NCBI GenBank assembly: GCA_903900265.1 | Contig: CAIUMM010000153.1 | Coordinates: forward strand, 1-64,000 | DNA length: 64,000 nucleotides | DNA from: an uncultured Pseudomonadota bacterium | GTDB lineage: Bacteria; Myxococcota_A; UBA796; SXON01 | Direction of reading: 5' to 3' | Shown: in pieces, positions 35,244-44,705 of the stretch | How the letters are laid out: each line of letters opens with the position of its first letter | Numbering within the stretch: the stretch's first letter is position 1 | Notes under the pieces: generated by a model | What the model was told of the DNA's origin: nothing | Databases searched by the model: none | The model's input: the letters and a program-made list of their open reading frames with translations, nothing else | Translations under genes and position numbers: made by a program

Positions 35244-36178
35244 AATCCGCGGACCGGCCCTTCACGCTGCTCCGCTCGAAGCGCGCGCTCAGCGGCGACG
35301 GCAAAAGAGATCCGCTGGGGATGGCCGATGCGCTGCCAGAAGAGGTCGTCGTCAGCGAGCAAGTCGTCGGTCAGACCGACCACGACCTCCCGCGCGACCG
35401 TCCATTCCGCCCGCGTGACAAACCGCACCCAAAACGAAGACAACCTCGGGGTGAGCAACGGAACTTCGACCATGAACGGGGGGCGCAGCCCGATGACGCG
35501 CGCCGTCTGCTCGAGGATCGCCTTCCCAGAGAGGGTCTCCGGACCTGGGATGTCGAACCACGCGCTTGCACCCTGCGGAAGCTCCAGCGCCCGCACCAAC
35601 GCGACCACTACATCGTCGATCGCCACAGGCTGGGTGCGCGACTTCAGCCAGCGCGGCAGCACCATAAACGGAAGGCGAGCTGCGAGGTCGCGGACAATGA
35701 GCCAGCTCAAGCTGCCATGGCCGACGATCATGCTCGCCCGAAGCTCAATGGTCTGGACGGCACCCGCACGAAGAGCGGTGCCCACCGCCAGTCGGCTGCG
35801 AAGGTGGTCCGAGCCGCCTTGAATGGGAGCGACACCGCCGAGGTAGACGATCTTTTCAACGCCCGCCGTCGCCGCAGCCCGCGAGAACGTCTCGGCGGCG
35901 AGCACCTCCTTGTGGTGGTAGTCCCCGCCGTCGCCGATCGCGTGCACGAGGTACAGCGCCGCCGTACAACCGGTGAGCGCGGCCGCACAGGACCGCTCCT
36001 CAGCGACGTCGCCCTCTACCCAATCAAAGGACGGCTCCCGCTTGCGCGCCCGCGCGGCATCGCGCGTGAGGCAGCGCACCTGCCATCCTTGGGCGACCAG
36101 CGCGCCGTGCACTGCGCCGCCGACAAAGCCGGTGGCCCCGGTGAGCAGCAGGGTTTGGCCAACGTGGGGCCGTGTCAA
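35195..36178 (-). CDS. NAD(P)-binding epimerase-like protein (atypical SDR)
   Basis: I chose TTG 36178, overlapping the glycosyltransferase stop by 4 bp; the open frame extends further without coding signal. The ~327 residues have the Rossmann motif LLLTGATGFVGGAV, ALYLVHAIGDG, IVYLGGVAP and ELRASMIVGHGSLS. Tyr of the classical YxxxK is not evident, as in atypical SDRs related to NmrA/YwnB-type proteins, which may bind nucleotide without oxidoreductase activity. It lies between the glycosyltransferase and CPBP genes. Confidence 0.82.
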   Translation of the reverse strand: MTRPHVGQTLLLTGATGFVGGAVHGALVAQGWQVRCLTRDAARARKREPSFDWVEGDVAEERSCAAALTGCTAALYLVHAIGDGGDYHHKEVLAAETFSRAAATAGVEKIVYLGGVAPIQGGSDHLRSRLAVGTALRAGAVQTIELRASMIVGHGSLSWLIVRDLAARLPFMVLPRWLKSRTQPVAIDDVVVALVRALELPQGASAWFDIPGPETLSGKAILEQTARVIGLRPPFMVEVPLLTPRLSSFWVRFVTRAEWTVAREVVVGLTDDLLADDDLFWQRIGHPQRISFAVAAERALRAEQREGPVRGLWGTLERARGLSGGSS

Positions 36179-37569
36179 TTCAACACCTCGGCGATCACCA
36201 GAAACCGAACCAAACGATGGGGCTCGCGCCAACTCTCCGCCTCGGCCGCACGGTGCGCCGCACCGCTCGCGCGCGTCGGATCCCCAATCTGAGTAAACGC
36301 CTCTGCGGCGAGGCCCCAAGCGTCCGGGATGTCGACCGGCGTGCGACCGGGATCGTGCCCGAGCACCGACAAGGCGCGGGCCGGAGCCCCCTGGAGCAGC
36401 GCGGCTTCAGCCAGCACGCAGCGCAGATCGGCGTGGTCGCCATGCTGTTCGATGGCGCCCTCCGCGACCGCACGCGCGTGCCCGGGCTCGTTCAACTTCA
36501 GGAGCACGACGGACAGGCGTATGCACGCTGCGAGGCCCGTGACCGTAGGCGGCACCGGCTCGGTGTAGGCAAGACCGTGACTTTGCGCGCACGTTCGGTA
36601 GCCACGCACCGCGCGCACGAGCCACTCGCGACGCGCATCGCCGTCAGAAGCGTCGCCCGCGAGCTCCTCGACGCGACTGCGCAGGAAGCGAACGACGGGG
36701 TGGTCGTCGCCGACCCAATCGATGACCTTGGCGACAGCCTCCGAAGCGCCTTCGAAGTCGTCCTGATCAAGCTTGATCCCGAAGTAGCGCTGCAGGGCCC
36801 GGATCGGAGGAGGGAAACTACGCTGCGGGCTGCCGTCCGGCGGCTCCCACGCGCGCTCAAGCAGCGCCCACGCTGCCTCGAAGTGGATGCGCGCCTCGTC
36901 CACCTGCCCGGCGTTGAGCAGCTCCTCGCCCAACAAGCTGCGGGGCGTCGCGCTCTCGGGCTCCTCCTCCACACGCAGCCGCAGCAGCCGCACATTGCGC
37001 TCCGCCTTCTGCAAGCGCTCACGCACCAGCGGCACGGACCCGTAGTGGAGGATGCGCGCGTCGATGAACGCGGCGCGATCACGGCGCACACCGATCCATT
37101 CGCCAATGCTCTCATGGACCCGACCGCGCCACGCAAGGTCCGCAGTCTTGCGCAACAACCGAGGGACAAGGGTGGCGGGCACGCGGAGCACCTGCTCGGG
37201 CGTGGCGTCGAGGTGGTCGGCGTCGTGCTGCGGCAACAAGCCGCAATCGAGCCCGGGATCGGAGACCGCAGCGCGAAGCGCTTGCGCTGCACCGGCCGCG
37301 AGGCGATCGTCAGCGTCAAGCACGAGCACAAACTCAGTGGTCACGTAGGGCAGCGCGGCGTTGCGGGCCGCGGCAAAGTCATCGATCCACGGGAAGTACA
37401 CGACCGTCGCTCCGGCGGCTTGTGCGATCGCCACGGTCGCATCGCTGCTGCCGGTGTCCACGACGACGATGGCGTCGACCGCGCCGTGCACGGACTCCAA
37501 GCACGCCGGTAGATTGGACGCCTCGTTTTTGGTGATGACGCACAAGGTGATGCCGGGACGTGGAGCCAT
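36175..37569 (-). CDS. Family 2 glycosyltransferase with TPR-like C-terminus
   Basis: I chose ATG 37569, 8 bp after the CopA gene's stop. The 464-residue protein has a GT-A fold in residues 5-180: GITLCVITKNEASNLP, VVVDTGSSDAT, and VLDADDRLA (DxD), then WRGRVHESIG. The C-terminal half is made of helical repeats (SLLGEELLNAGQVDEARIHF, and QGAPARALSVL), TPR-like, a common extension of Myxococcota GT2 enzymes that glycosylate proteins or build surface glycans. The acceptor is unknown. It overlaps the epimerase-like gene by 4 bp. Confidence 0.88.
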   Translation of the reverse strand: MAPRPGITLCVITKNEASNLPACLESVHGAVDAIVVVDTGSSDATVAIAQAAGATVVYFPWIDDFAAARNAALPYVTTEFVLVLDADDRLAAGAAQALRAAVSDPGLDCGLLPQHDADHLDATPEQVLRVPATLVPRLLRKTADLAWRGRVHESIGEWIGVRRDRAAFIDARILHYGSVPLVRERLQKAERNVRLLRLRVEEEPESATPRSLLGEELLNAGQVDEARIHFEAAWALLERAWEPPDGSPQRSFPPPIRALQRYFGIKLDQDDFEGASEAVAKVIDWVGDDHPVVRFLRSRVEELAGDASDGDARREWLVRAVRGYRTCAQSHGLAYTEPVPPTVTGLAACIRLSVVLLKLNEPGHARAVAEGAIEQHGDHADLRCVLAEAALLQGAPARALSVLGHDPGRTPVDIPDAWGLAAEAFTQIGDPTRASGAAHRAAEAESWREPHRLVRFLVIAEVLN

Positions 37570-37577
37570 GCCCTCCG

Positions 37578-39809
37578 CTAACCGATCGCTCCCCCCCGAA
37601 ACCGCCGCAGCCTCAAGCTGTTGAGCACCACCGAGACGCTCGAGAACGCCATCGCCGCGCTGGCGATCATCGGCGACAGCAGCCAGCCGGTGAGCGGGTA
37701 CAAGACCCCGGCGGCGACCGGGATGCCGACGCTGTTGTAGAGGAACGCCCAGAAAAGGTTGGCGCGGATCGTGCGCATCGTCGCGCGAGAGAGCGCGAGC
37801 GCATCGACCACGCCGGACAGATCGTCGCGCAAGAGCGTGATGTCCGCGGTGGCTTTGGCGGCGTCGGCGCCCCGCCCCATCGCGATGCCCAGATCGGCCG
37901 CGGCGAGCGCGGGGGCGTCGTTCACGCCGTCGCCCACCATCGCGACCACGTGCCCCGCCGCACGCAAGCGTTGTACCTCTGCCGCCTTGCCTTCGGGGAG
38001 CACGCCAGCAACGACACGATCGAGGCCCAGCTGCGCAGCGACCGCCTGCGCGACCTCCTCGCGATCCCCCGACAGCATGAGCGTCGTCACACCCTGAGCG
38101 CGCAGCCGGGCGATGGCCTCGGCCGCGCCCGACTTGATCGGATCGGCCACGCCGATCACCCCGACCAGCGCGCCGTCCACCTGCACCGCGAGCGCGGTCA
38201 CCCCCCGCGCCCCCAGCTCCGCGGCGATGGCGTCGGCGCCGGCGTTCAACCACCGCACGCTGCCGACCCGCACCGCGTGGCCTTCGACCGTGCCAGAGAC
38301 CCCTCCCCCCACCGTCGCTTCAAAGTCGGTGGCGCGCGGCCCGTTCGGATCGGCGGCCCGCAGCACCGCGCCCGCCAGCGGATGTTCGCTCTCGCGCTCC
38401 ACCGCCGCGGCGAGCCGCAGCACCGTCGCGCGGTCGAGCGCCCCGGTGAGCACGACATCGGTGAGCGCGGGACGCCCCTCGGTGAGCGTGCCGGTCTTGT
38501 CGAACGCGACGACGTCGACCCGCTCGGCGCGCTCCAATACCGCGCCGTTCCGCACCAGCACGCCTATCTCGGCCCCGCGCCCCGTCCCGACGAGGATCGC
38601 CGTGGGCGTCGCGAGCCCCATCGCGCACGGGCACGCGATGATCAGCACGCTGACCGAAGCGAGCAGCGCCATTCCGACGTCGCCGGTGAGCCCGATCCAC
38701 GCCGCAAAGGTGACCGCGGCGATGACGATCACCACCGGCGTGAAGATCCCAGCCACCTTGTCAGCTACCCGCTGAATGTCGGCCTTGGCCGCCTGCGCTT
38801 CTTCGACTTGGCGGGAGATGCGCGCCAGCGCCGTGTCTTTGCCCACCCCCGTCGCGACGTACCGGAGCGCGCCGCGCCCGTTGATCGTGCCGGCATAGAC
38901 CGATGCGCCCGCGCTTTTTGCGACCGGCACGCTCTCCCCGGTGAGCATCGCTTCATCGACCGATGACGCGCCGTCCTCCACCTTGCCATCCACCGCGATC
39001 GCCGCGCCGGGGCGCGCCAACAGCTGATCGCCGACGACGATGCGCGCGACCGCAACCTCGGCCTCCACACCGTCGCGGATCCGCACCGCGACCGCAGGCC
39101 GCAAGGTCAGCAAGCGACGCAGCGCGTCCCCGGCGCGGTGTCGGGCGCGGTGCTCGAGCCAGCGCCCCAACAACACCAGCGTCACCACCGAAGCGGCGGC
39201 CTCGAAGTACACCGGGGCAGCTGCAGCTCCGTGCCCTGCCATCCCGGGCATCGCCGAAGGCGGCACCGGGATCAACCCCGGCGCGACCGTCGCGACCACA
39301 GAGTACAGAAAAGCAGCGAGCGTGCCCACCGTCACCAGCGTGTTCATGTCGGCCGCGCCGTGCCGCAGCGCACCCCACGCCGGGCGCAGGATCGGCACCG
39401 CCGCCCAAGTCATCACCGGCACGGTCAGCGCAAGCTGCAGCCAATTTCCAGCCGGACCGCCCAAAATACGACCATGCGCCATCGCCAGCACGACCACCGG
39501 GATGGCGAACACCGCGGCGACGACCAGCCGCCTGCGCAGCTCGATCAGCGCATCGTCCACCCGCTCGGAGGGCTCGGCGTCGGGCAGCACGTCGTAACCG
39601 GCGCGCTGCACCACCCCGATCAGCGCCGCCCGGTTGGTCTGCGCAGGATCAAACTGCACCGTTCCGACCTCGGTCGCGAAGTTGATCGTCGCCGACTGCA
39701 CCCCCGCGGTGCGACCCAACACGCGCTCAATGCGCGAGGCACACGCCGCGCAGGTCATGCCGGTGATCGGGAGGTCCGCGCGCTCGGATGGGTTCAGCGT
39801 AGTGGGCAT
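37578..39809 (-). CDS. copA: Copper-translocating P-type ATPase
   Basis: This 743-residue protein (ATG 39809) is a P1B-ATPase. One N-terminal heavy-metal domain has ITGMTCAACAS. It has the membrane metal-binding CPC (IIACPCAMGLATPTA), the phosphorylation motif AFDKTGTLTEG, the SEHPLAG loop and GDGVNDAPALAAADLG. These residues are those of the CopA/CopB Cu+ exporters; CPC with one HMA domain indicates Cu+ efflux from the cytoplasm. The copper block 40359-44621 is nearby. Seven to eight membrane helices are expected. Confidence 0.95.
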   Translation of the reverse strand: MPTTLNPSERADLPITGMTCAACASRIERVLGRTAGVQSATINFATEVGTVQFDPAQTNRAALIGVVQRAGYDVLPDAEPSERVDDALIELRRRLVVAAVFAIPVVVLAMAHGRILGGPAGNWLQLALTVPVMTWAAVPILRPAWGALRHGAADMNTLVTVGTLAAFLYSVVATVAPGLIPVPPSAMPGMAGHGAAAAPVYFEAAASVVTLVLLGRWLEHRARHRAGDALRRLLTLRPAVAVRIRDGVEAEVAVARIVVGDQLLARPGAAIAVDGKVEDGASSVDEAMLTGESVPVAKSAGASVYAGTINGRGALRYVATGVGKDTALARISRQVEEAQAAKADIQRVADKVAGIFTPVVIVIAAVTFAAWIGLTGDVGMALLASVSVLIIACPCAMGLATPTAILVGTGRGAEIGVLVRNGAVLERAERVDVVAFDKTGTLTEGRPALTDVVLTGALDRATVLRLAAAVERESEHPLAGAVLRAADPNGPRATDFEATVGGGVSGTVEGHAVRVGSVRWLNAGADAIAAELGARGVTALAVQVDGALVGVIGVADPIKSGAAEAIARLRAQGVTTLMLSGDREEVAQAVAAQLGLDRVVAGVLPEGKAAEVQRLRAAGHVVAMVGDGVNDAPALAAADLGIAMGRGADAAKATADITLLRDDLSGVVDALALSRATMRTIRANLFWAFLYNSVGIPVAAGVLYPLTGWLLSPMIASAAMAFSSVSVVLNSLRLRRFRGGAIG

Positions 39810-39980
39810 GCGCGGCAAACCTAGGCACCAATCGCGCTGCGGTCAGCGCCGGGTCGCCGGTTTCCCACACGCTCCGTGATGGGCGCGGTCACAGGCTTCG
39901 GAGGGCGTCACAGTCCAGCGCCTCCCGCCGGCGTAGACTCCGGACGGCGCATCCGGTAGCCTCTGGGAAACTGGACTCCC

Positions 39981-40355
39981 ATGATCCTCCTCTCGCTCCT
40001 CATCGCCTGCACCGGCGCTTCCCCGGACTCTGGCGTCGCCGACAGCTCCGACTCCGTAGACTCCGTAGACACCGGCCCCGCCTGCACCGCGCTCACCACC
40101 GCGGACGACTGGGCGTGGAAGGGCGAATGCCCGCAGATGACCACCCCCTGCGAGCTCAGCGTCAACGCCTGCGCGGTGTCGATCACCTACAGCAGCGGCA
40201 TGGACATGAACATGCCCTACAGCGCCACCGTGTCGGGCGACACCGTCACCTTCGACGACAACTCCAGCGTCACCGGATGCGTCGGAACCATCACCGGCCC
40301 CGACACAATCGAAGGGACCTGCGGCAGCGGCTGCACCTTTACGCTTCAGCGGTGA
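39981..40355 (+). CDS. Small lipoprotein with Met-rich motif
   Basis: This 124-residue protein starts MILLSLLIACTG (Cys at 10), then a Ser/Asp/Val linker. The folded part has six Cys and the motif SSGMDMNMPYSAT. Clustered MxMxM residues bind Cu+ in several periplasmic copper carriers. It lies between copA and the MCO-HK-regulator operon, so a copper-carrier role fits, but no homologous family is recognised. The alternative is a generic secreted lipoprotein. Confidence 0.65.
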   Translation: MILLSLLIACTGASPDSGVADSSDSVDSVDTGPACTALTTADDWAWKGECPQMTTPCELSVNACAVSITYSSGMDMNMPYSATVSGDTVTFDDNSSVTGCVGTITGPDTIEGTCGSGCTFTLQR

Positions 40356-40358
40356 GCC

Positions 40359-41672
40359 TCACCCCCGAAAGCGCGCAGGATCTACCCCGTGCTTCTTCAG
40401 CAGCCGATGCAGGGTCTCGCGCTCGACGCCCGCCTCCACGGCGGCGCGGGTGACGTTCCCGGCCGCGGTGCGCACCAGCGCGAGCAGGTAATCGCGCCCG
40501 GCCGCATCGGCGCCGCGCTCTACGGCCGCGCGGTAGGTGCCCGCCGGGGCGGCCAGCGCCGCGCCGCGCAAGCCGTCGGGCAGGTGCTCCACGTCTACCG
40601 CGTCCCTGTCAGCGACCACAGCAGCATGCTCCAACGCGTGGCGTAGCTCGCGGACATTTCCCGGCCAGGGCGCACCTTCCAGCACCGCGAGCGCCTCCGG
40701 CGTCAACCGGCGCGCCGGCGTGCCGTAGCGCAAGCTCGCCAGATACAAGAACCGCGCCGCCAACAAGCCGATGTCCTCCACGCGGTCCCGCAGCGGCGGA
40801 AACGGGATGTCCACCACCCGAAGCCGGTAGTACAGGTCCTCGCGGAACGTGCCTTCGCTCACCGCGCGCTCGAGCGGGCGGCGGCTACTGGCGATCAACC
40901 TCCGCGATCCTGGGCCCCGCGCCTCCATCGCCGAGTCTTCTTCTTCCAACAGCCGCATCAACCGCGACTGCAGCGCGCCCGAAAGCTCGGCTACGCCGTC
41001 GAGAAAAAGCGTGCCCAGCGGCGCCGAGAATTCGGCGTCTAACTGGGCTTCGGAGACCGATCCGCTGCTCAACGTCACGAACGGCGCGCTCGCTGCAGCA
41101 GCGCCGCTCCGCGTCGCCCACAGGCGATGGATCTCGCGCGCGGCGACCTGCTTGCCGGTGCCGCTCTCGCCCACCAGCAGCGCCGGAGCCGGGATGCGCG
41201 CCGCGCGCTCAATCTGACGGCGCACGTCCAGCGCCGCCGAGGACCGGCCGATGAAGCCGCTCTCCCGCTCATCGACCAGCGCTTGCAGCTCGCGGGTGCG
41301 CTGCACGAGGCGGAACCGCTCCGCCGCGCGCACGGCGAGGCGCAGCAGATCGTCGGGTTCGACCGGCTTCGCGAGGTAATCGTAGGCCCCGGCCCGCAGC
41401 GCCGCGACCGCCGCAGGCACCTCGGCGTAGCCGGTGACGACGATCACCTCGGGCGGCGAGTCCAACCCCCGCGCGACCGCGAGCACCTCGGTGCCCGGCG
41501 CGCCCGGCAAGCGCATGTCGGTGATGACCACCGCGTAGGCGTGGTCGTTGAGGCGCGCGATCGCGTCCGCGCCGTCCCCCACCGCGTCTACGTCAAAGCG
41601 CCCGCCCAGCACGCGGGCGAGCACCGCGCGCAGGTTCTCGCGATCTTCGACCAACAACAGGCGTTCAAGCAT
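40359..41672 (-). CDS. NtrC-like response regulator lacking the sigma-54 contact loop
   Basis: This 437-residue protein has a receiver (VVITDMRLPG with phospho-Asp), an AAA+ domain with Walker A LLVGESGTGK, and an HTH at the end (NVTRAAVEAGVERETLHRLL). The usual segment with GAFTGA is missing: SGSVSEAQLDAEFSAPLGTL runs directly to LFLDGVAEL, so Walker B has Gly where Glu is normal. REDLYYRL is present. Such regulators cannot remodel sigma-54 polymerase in the standard way and may act as DNA-bound repressors or on other polymerases. It overlaps the kinase gene by 8 bp; the operon also includes the MCO. Confidence 0.9.
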   Translation of the reverse strand: MLERLLLVEDRENLRAVLARVLGGRFDVDAVGDGADAIARLNDHAYAVVITDMRLPGAPGTEVLAVARGLDSPPEVIVVTGYAEVPAAVAALRAGAYDYLAKPVEPDDLLRLAVRAAERFRLVQRTRELQALVDERESGFIGRSSAALDVRRQIERAARIPAPALLVGESGTGKQVAAREIHRLWATRSGAAAASAPFVTLSSGSVSEAQLDAEFSAPLGTLFLDGVAELSGALQSRLMRLLEEEDSAMEARGPGSRRLIASSRRPLERAVSEGTFREDLYYRLRVVDIPFPPLRDRVEDIGLLAARFLYLASLRYGTPARRLTPEALAVLEGAPWPGNVRELRHALEHAAVVADRDAVDVEHLPDGLRGAALAAPAGTYRAAVERGADAAGRDYLLALVRTAAGNVTRAAVEAGVERETLHRLLKKHGVDPARFRG

Positions 41673-43128
41673 TTGATTCCCCCGAGTGTAGCGGCACGCC
41701 GGCCGCGAGCGTCCACCGCGCGATCAGACCGCCGCCGTCGCGGGGGAGGTGCTCGAGCACGCCGCCGTTAGCGCGGACGATGCGTTGGCAGACAGCGAGC
41801 CCGAGGCCCGTGCCATCGGCGCGACCCGTCACGAAGGGCTCGTACAAGCGCGCTTTCACCGCTGCGGGGAGGCCCGGACCGCGGTCACGGACCTCGACGC
41901 ACGCAAACGGCGTCGCGCGCACGACGATGTCCACCGACGCGCCCGGTTCAGACGCCAGCACCGCGTTGTGCACGAGGTTGTCGAGCACCTGCCGCACCGC
42001 CGAAGCCGCAGCGCGGATGTGCAAGCCCGCGCCGGTCCCGGCAGGGCTCAAGTCCACGCTCAAGTCCACGCGGATTGTCACATCGCGCTGCTCAGCGAGC
42101 GGCGTGTACCGATCGCCCGAGGCCACCGCCAGCGCGTGCACGTCGACGTCCGACACCGGCTCCTCGCCCGGACGCGCAAAACCCAACAGGCCGCGCACCA
42201 CCCGGCGCGCGTGCTCAGCCTCAGCGCGGCTCGCAGCGAGCTCGGGCGCCTGCATCGCCGGATCGGCCAGCAACACCGACAGCGGGCTCATCAGCTCATG
42301 CGCGACTGCGCCCGAGAGCTCCCCCAACGCCGCGAGCCGAGCGACCTCGGTGCGCCGGACCTGCGCCGCTTGCACCTGCGCGACCATGTCGTTGAACACC
42401 TTTCCCAACCTGCCCAGTTCGTCGTCGCCTTCAACAGCGCGGGCCTGCGCGCCCGAAGCCAACTGGCCAGCGCCAAACTGGGCCGCCGCGACTTGAAGCT
42501 GCTCGATGGGCTGCAAAACCGAGCGGACCAGCCGCGACGCGACGATCACGCCGATGCCCGCGCCGCCCAGCGTCAGCAACGCGACGGCGATCCACGCGCG
42601 CCCGGTCGCGGCGGTCACCGCTTCGCGCTCGGCCGCAGCGGCGTTGTCCACCACCGTCAGCACCGCGGCGATGCTGCGCTCCACGGCTTCGGCGCGCCGC
42701 TCGGTCTCGCCGTGCAGGCGGATCGCCCGCGCGCGGTCCAACGCGCCCGACCGCGCCACCGGCACGACCTCGGTCCCAAACCACGTGTTGGAGGCTGCGA
42801 GCGCCGCCTGTACCCCGGCCACATCCGCGCCGGCGGGCAACGACAACCGGCGCACCTCCACGAGGCGCGTATCCACCTCCGCTTGCCCCTCAGCGAGGTG
42901 ATCGAGGTGGCCGGGCCCTTCGATCAGCGTGTGCGCTTCATGCACGTAGACCTCGCGGCTCGCTGCGCCTAACAGCTCCACCGCGTCGCGCTGAACGGCC
43001 AGCGCCTCCTGCCGTGCGCTCGCCCGCTGCACCGCGCCCCAGCTCGCAAAACCCAGCATCGTCCCCGCGACTTGGAGCGCGATCAGCAAGCCTGCCGCAC
43101 CATAGATCCGACGTCCCAGCCCGCTCAT
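41665..43128 (-). CDS. HAMP-type membrane sensor histidine kinase
   Basis: This 487-residue protein (ATG 43128) has a transmembrane helix near residues 8-30, a ~150-residue sensor, a second helix at ~180-205, and a HAMP linker (QPIEQLQVAAAQFGAG). The H-box is AVAHELMSPLSVLLAD, the N-box LDNLVHNAVLASEPG, and the G-boxes DRGPGLPAAV and [18 protein letters not shown]. Its ATG overlaps the MCO stop by 2-3 bp and its own stop overlaps the regulator's start. It probably senses periplasmic copper, inferred from the operon. Confidence 0.92.
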   Translation of the reverse strand: MSGLGRRIYGAAGLLIALQVAGTMLGFASWGAVQRASARQEALAVQRDAVELLGAASREVYVHEAHTLIEGPGHLDHLAEGQAEVDTRLVEVRRLSLPAGADVAGVQAALAASNTWFGTEVVPVARSGALDRARAIRLHGETERRAEAVERSIAAVLTVVDNAAAAEREAVTAATGRAWIAVALLTLGGAGIGVIVASRLVRSVLQPIEQLQVAAAQFGAGQLASGAQARAVEGDDELGRLGKVFNDMVAQVQAAQVRRTEVARLAALGELSGAVAHELMSPLSVLLADPAMQAPELAASRAEAEHARRVVRGLLGFARPGEEPVSDVDVHALAVASGDRYTPLAEQRDVTIRVDLSVDLSPAGTGAGLHIRAAASAVRQVLDNLVHNAVLASEPGASVDIVVRATPFACVEVRDRGPGLPAAVKARLYEPFVTGRADGTGLGLAVCQRIVRANGGVLEHLPRDGGGLIARWTLAAGVPLHSGESNA

Positions 43129-44621
43129 TCGACCATCATCACGCCCATCATCCCCGAGTCGGCGTGCTCGAGGATGTGGCAATGGTACATCCAACCCCCG
43201 GAGTTCGAGAGGTCGCTGACCAGCGTGACCGTGCTGCGCGGCGGGATGTCAAAGGTGTCTTTCCAGGCCGGCGGCGTGGTTGGAGCCTCGCCGTTCACCG
43301 CGACGACCATGTAGTTGTTGCCGTGGATGTGGAAGGGATGGTGCATCTCCGAGAGGTTCTCCACCTCGAAGGTGGTGTCCATGTCGCCCATGACGTCCAC
43401 GACCGGCACGTTCGGGTACACCTCGCCGTCGATCGCGACTGTGCCCCCGGCCATGTCTTCGCTCAACTGCCAATGGTGTCCCAACACCTCGGTCGGTCCG
43501 GTCCAGGTAGGCGGGGACGACGCAGGTTGCACCCATGCAGTTGCCTCCGGAGCACCCTCCCCAAGCACGAAGGTCATCGCCGGATTTTCGCCGTTGCCCA
43601 TCGGATCGTACTCGACCATGTCGCCGCCTTCTTCGTGAAGTTGAAAGCGCCGATTCATCAGGCGGAACGAGTCGCCCGGCTGTCCGGTGGCGGTGAACGT
43701 CACCATGTACCGCTCGCCAGGGGCGATCAGCACGTGCTCGGCGGCGTAGGGCTCGCCGAGCCAGCCGCCATCGGTGCCCACCACCTGCAGCTGTTGACCT
43801 TCGACGTACACATCCCAGAAGCGCGCGTTGGAGGGGTTGGCAAGCCGCATCAGCACGGTCTCGCCGGGGAGCAACGCGACGTGACGATCGCTGCGTCCGT
43901 TGACCATCAACAGGTTCCCGAGGCGCCCCATCAGCTGGTTCATGCTCGTGTCGGGCGGCGCGACTTGCAGGGTGTCTTCATCGAGCAGGATGTCGTCGAG
44001 CATCAACGGCAGGTCGCAGTCGGCTTTTCCGGTGCCGACGCCGCCGGCACCCTCGGCGCCCGCTTCATCGGCGCCATGGATGATGATCGGCCCGTACAGC
44101 CCGCGCTCGATGGTCGTCGCGCCATCCAAATGGGGGTGGTACCAGTAGAATCCGGCGTCAGGGACGACGAACTCGTAGTCGAAGGAGTCGCCCGGCTGCA
44201 CCGGGTCCATCATCTGCGACATGCCGCCGTCCATCGCCTCGGGGATGCGCAGGCCGTGCCAGTGTACCGTCAGCGGCAACGAAAGATCATTGTAGAAGTG
44301 CACGCGCAGCGTGTCGCCCACGGTGGCTTCGATCAGCGGCCCGGGGACGCTGCCGGCGAACGCCATGCCCTCGTCTAAGGGCACGCCGGTGCCGGGGTCC
44401 CACGCAAACGATGAGGCCCGCAGGTCAACCTCGACGCTGTGCGCGGCGGGATCGAGATCGGCGGCGGGTGTGTAGCCGCAGGCCTCGATCACGGCGGGCG
44501 TACCGGAATCGGACGAGTCTGTTGAACCCGAGGAGTCAGCAGCGTCGTTGCTCGGCTGACCGGTACAGCCGCCGAACGCCAATACGCCAACCAGACCAAA
44601 CGCCGCGCGGGGAAGAGCCAT
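43125..44621 (-). CDS. Multicopper oxidase, putative lipoprotein
   Basis: I chose ATG 44621 (MALPRAAFGLVGVLAFGGCTG, lipobox Cys at 19). The 498-residue protein has the four copper-site blocks: VHWHGLRIP, FYWYHPHLDG, HHPFHIHGNNY and YHCHILEHADSGMMG. The last contains the T1 Cys. Length and order fit CueO/CopA-type oxidases that oxidise Cu+ or laccase-like substrates in the periplasm. The downstream kinase and regulator genes are translationally coupled, so copper-responsive regulation is likely. MxxM clusters (GGMSQMMD) are near the active region. Confidence 0.93.
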   Translation of the reverse strand: MALPRAAFGLVGVLAFGGCTGQPSNDAADSSGSTDSSDSGTPAVIEACGYTPAADLDPAAHSVEVDLRASSFAWDPGTGVPLDEGMAFAGSVPGPLIEATVGDTLRVHFYNDLSLPLTVHWHGLRIPEAMDGGMSQMMDPVQPGDSFDYEFVVPDAGFYWYHPHLDGATTIERGLYGPIIIHGADEAGAEGAGGVGTGKADCDLPLMLDDILLDEDTLQVAPPDTSMNQLMGRLGNLLMVNGRSDRHVALLPGETVLMRLANPSNARFWDVYVEGQQLQVVGTDGGWLGEPYAAEHVLIAPGERYMVTFTATGQPGDSFRLMNRRFQLHEEGGDMVEYDPMGNGENPAMTFVLGEGAPEATAWVQPASSPPTWTGPTEVLGHHWQLSEDMAGGTVAIDGEVYPNVPVVDVMGDMDTTFEVENLSEMHHPFHIHGNNYMVVAVNGEAPTTPPAWKDTFDIPPRSTVTLVSDLSNSGGWMYHCHILEHADSGMMGVMMVE

Positions 44622-44705
44622 GACCTGCACCTCGACCGCTCCGACGTATCCCGGCCCGCCCAAATGTGATCTTTCTGATCACACCATCCCCAGCGTCGCC
44701 CGCGG

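Noticed and set aside
33238-35822. Other plus-strand frames over the CPBP and epimerase-like genes
   Set aside because: They lack motifs and are antisense to genes with CPBP and Rossmann motifs.
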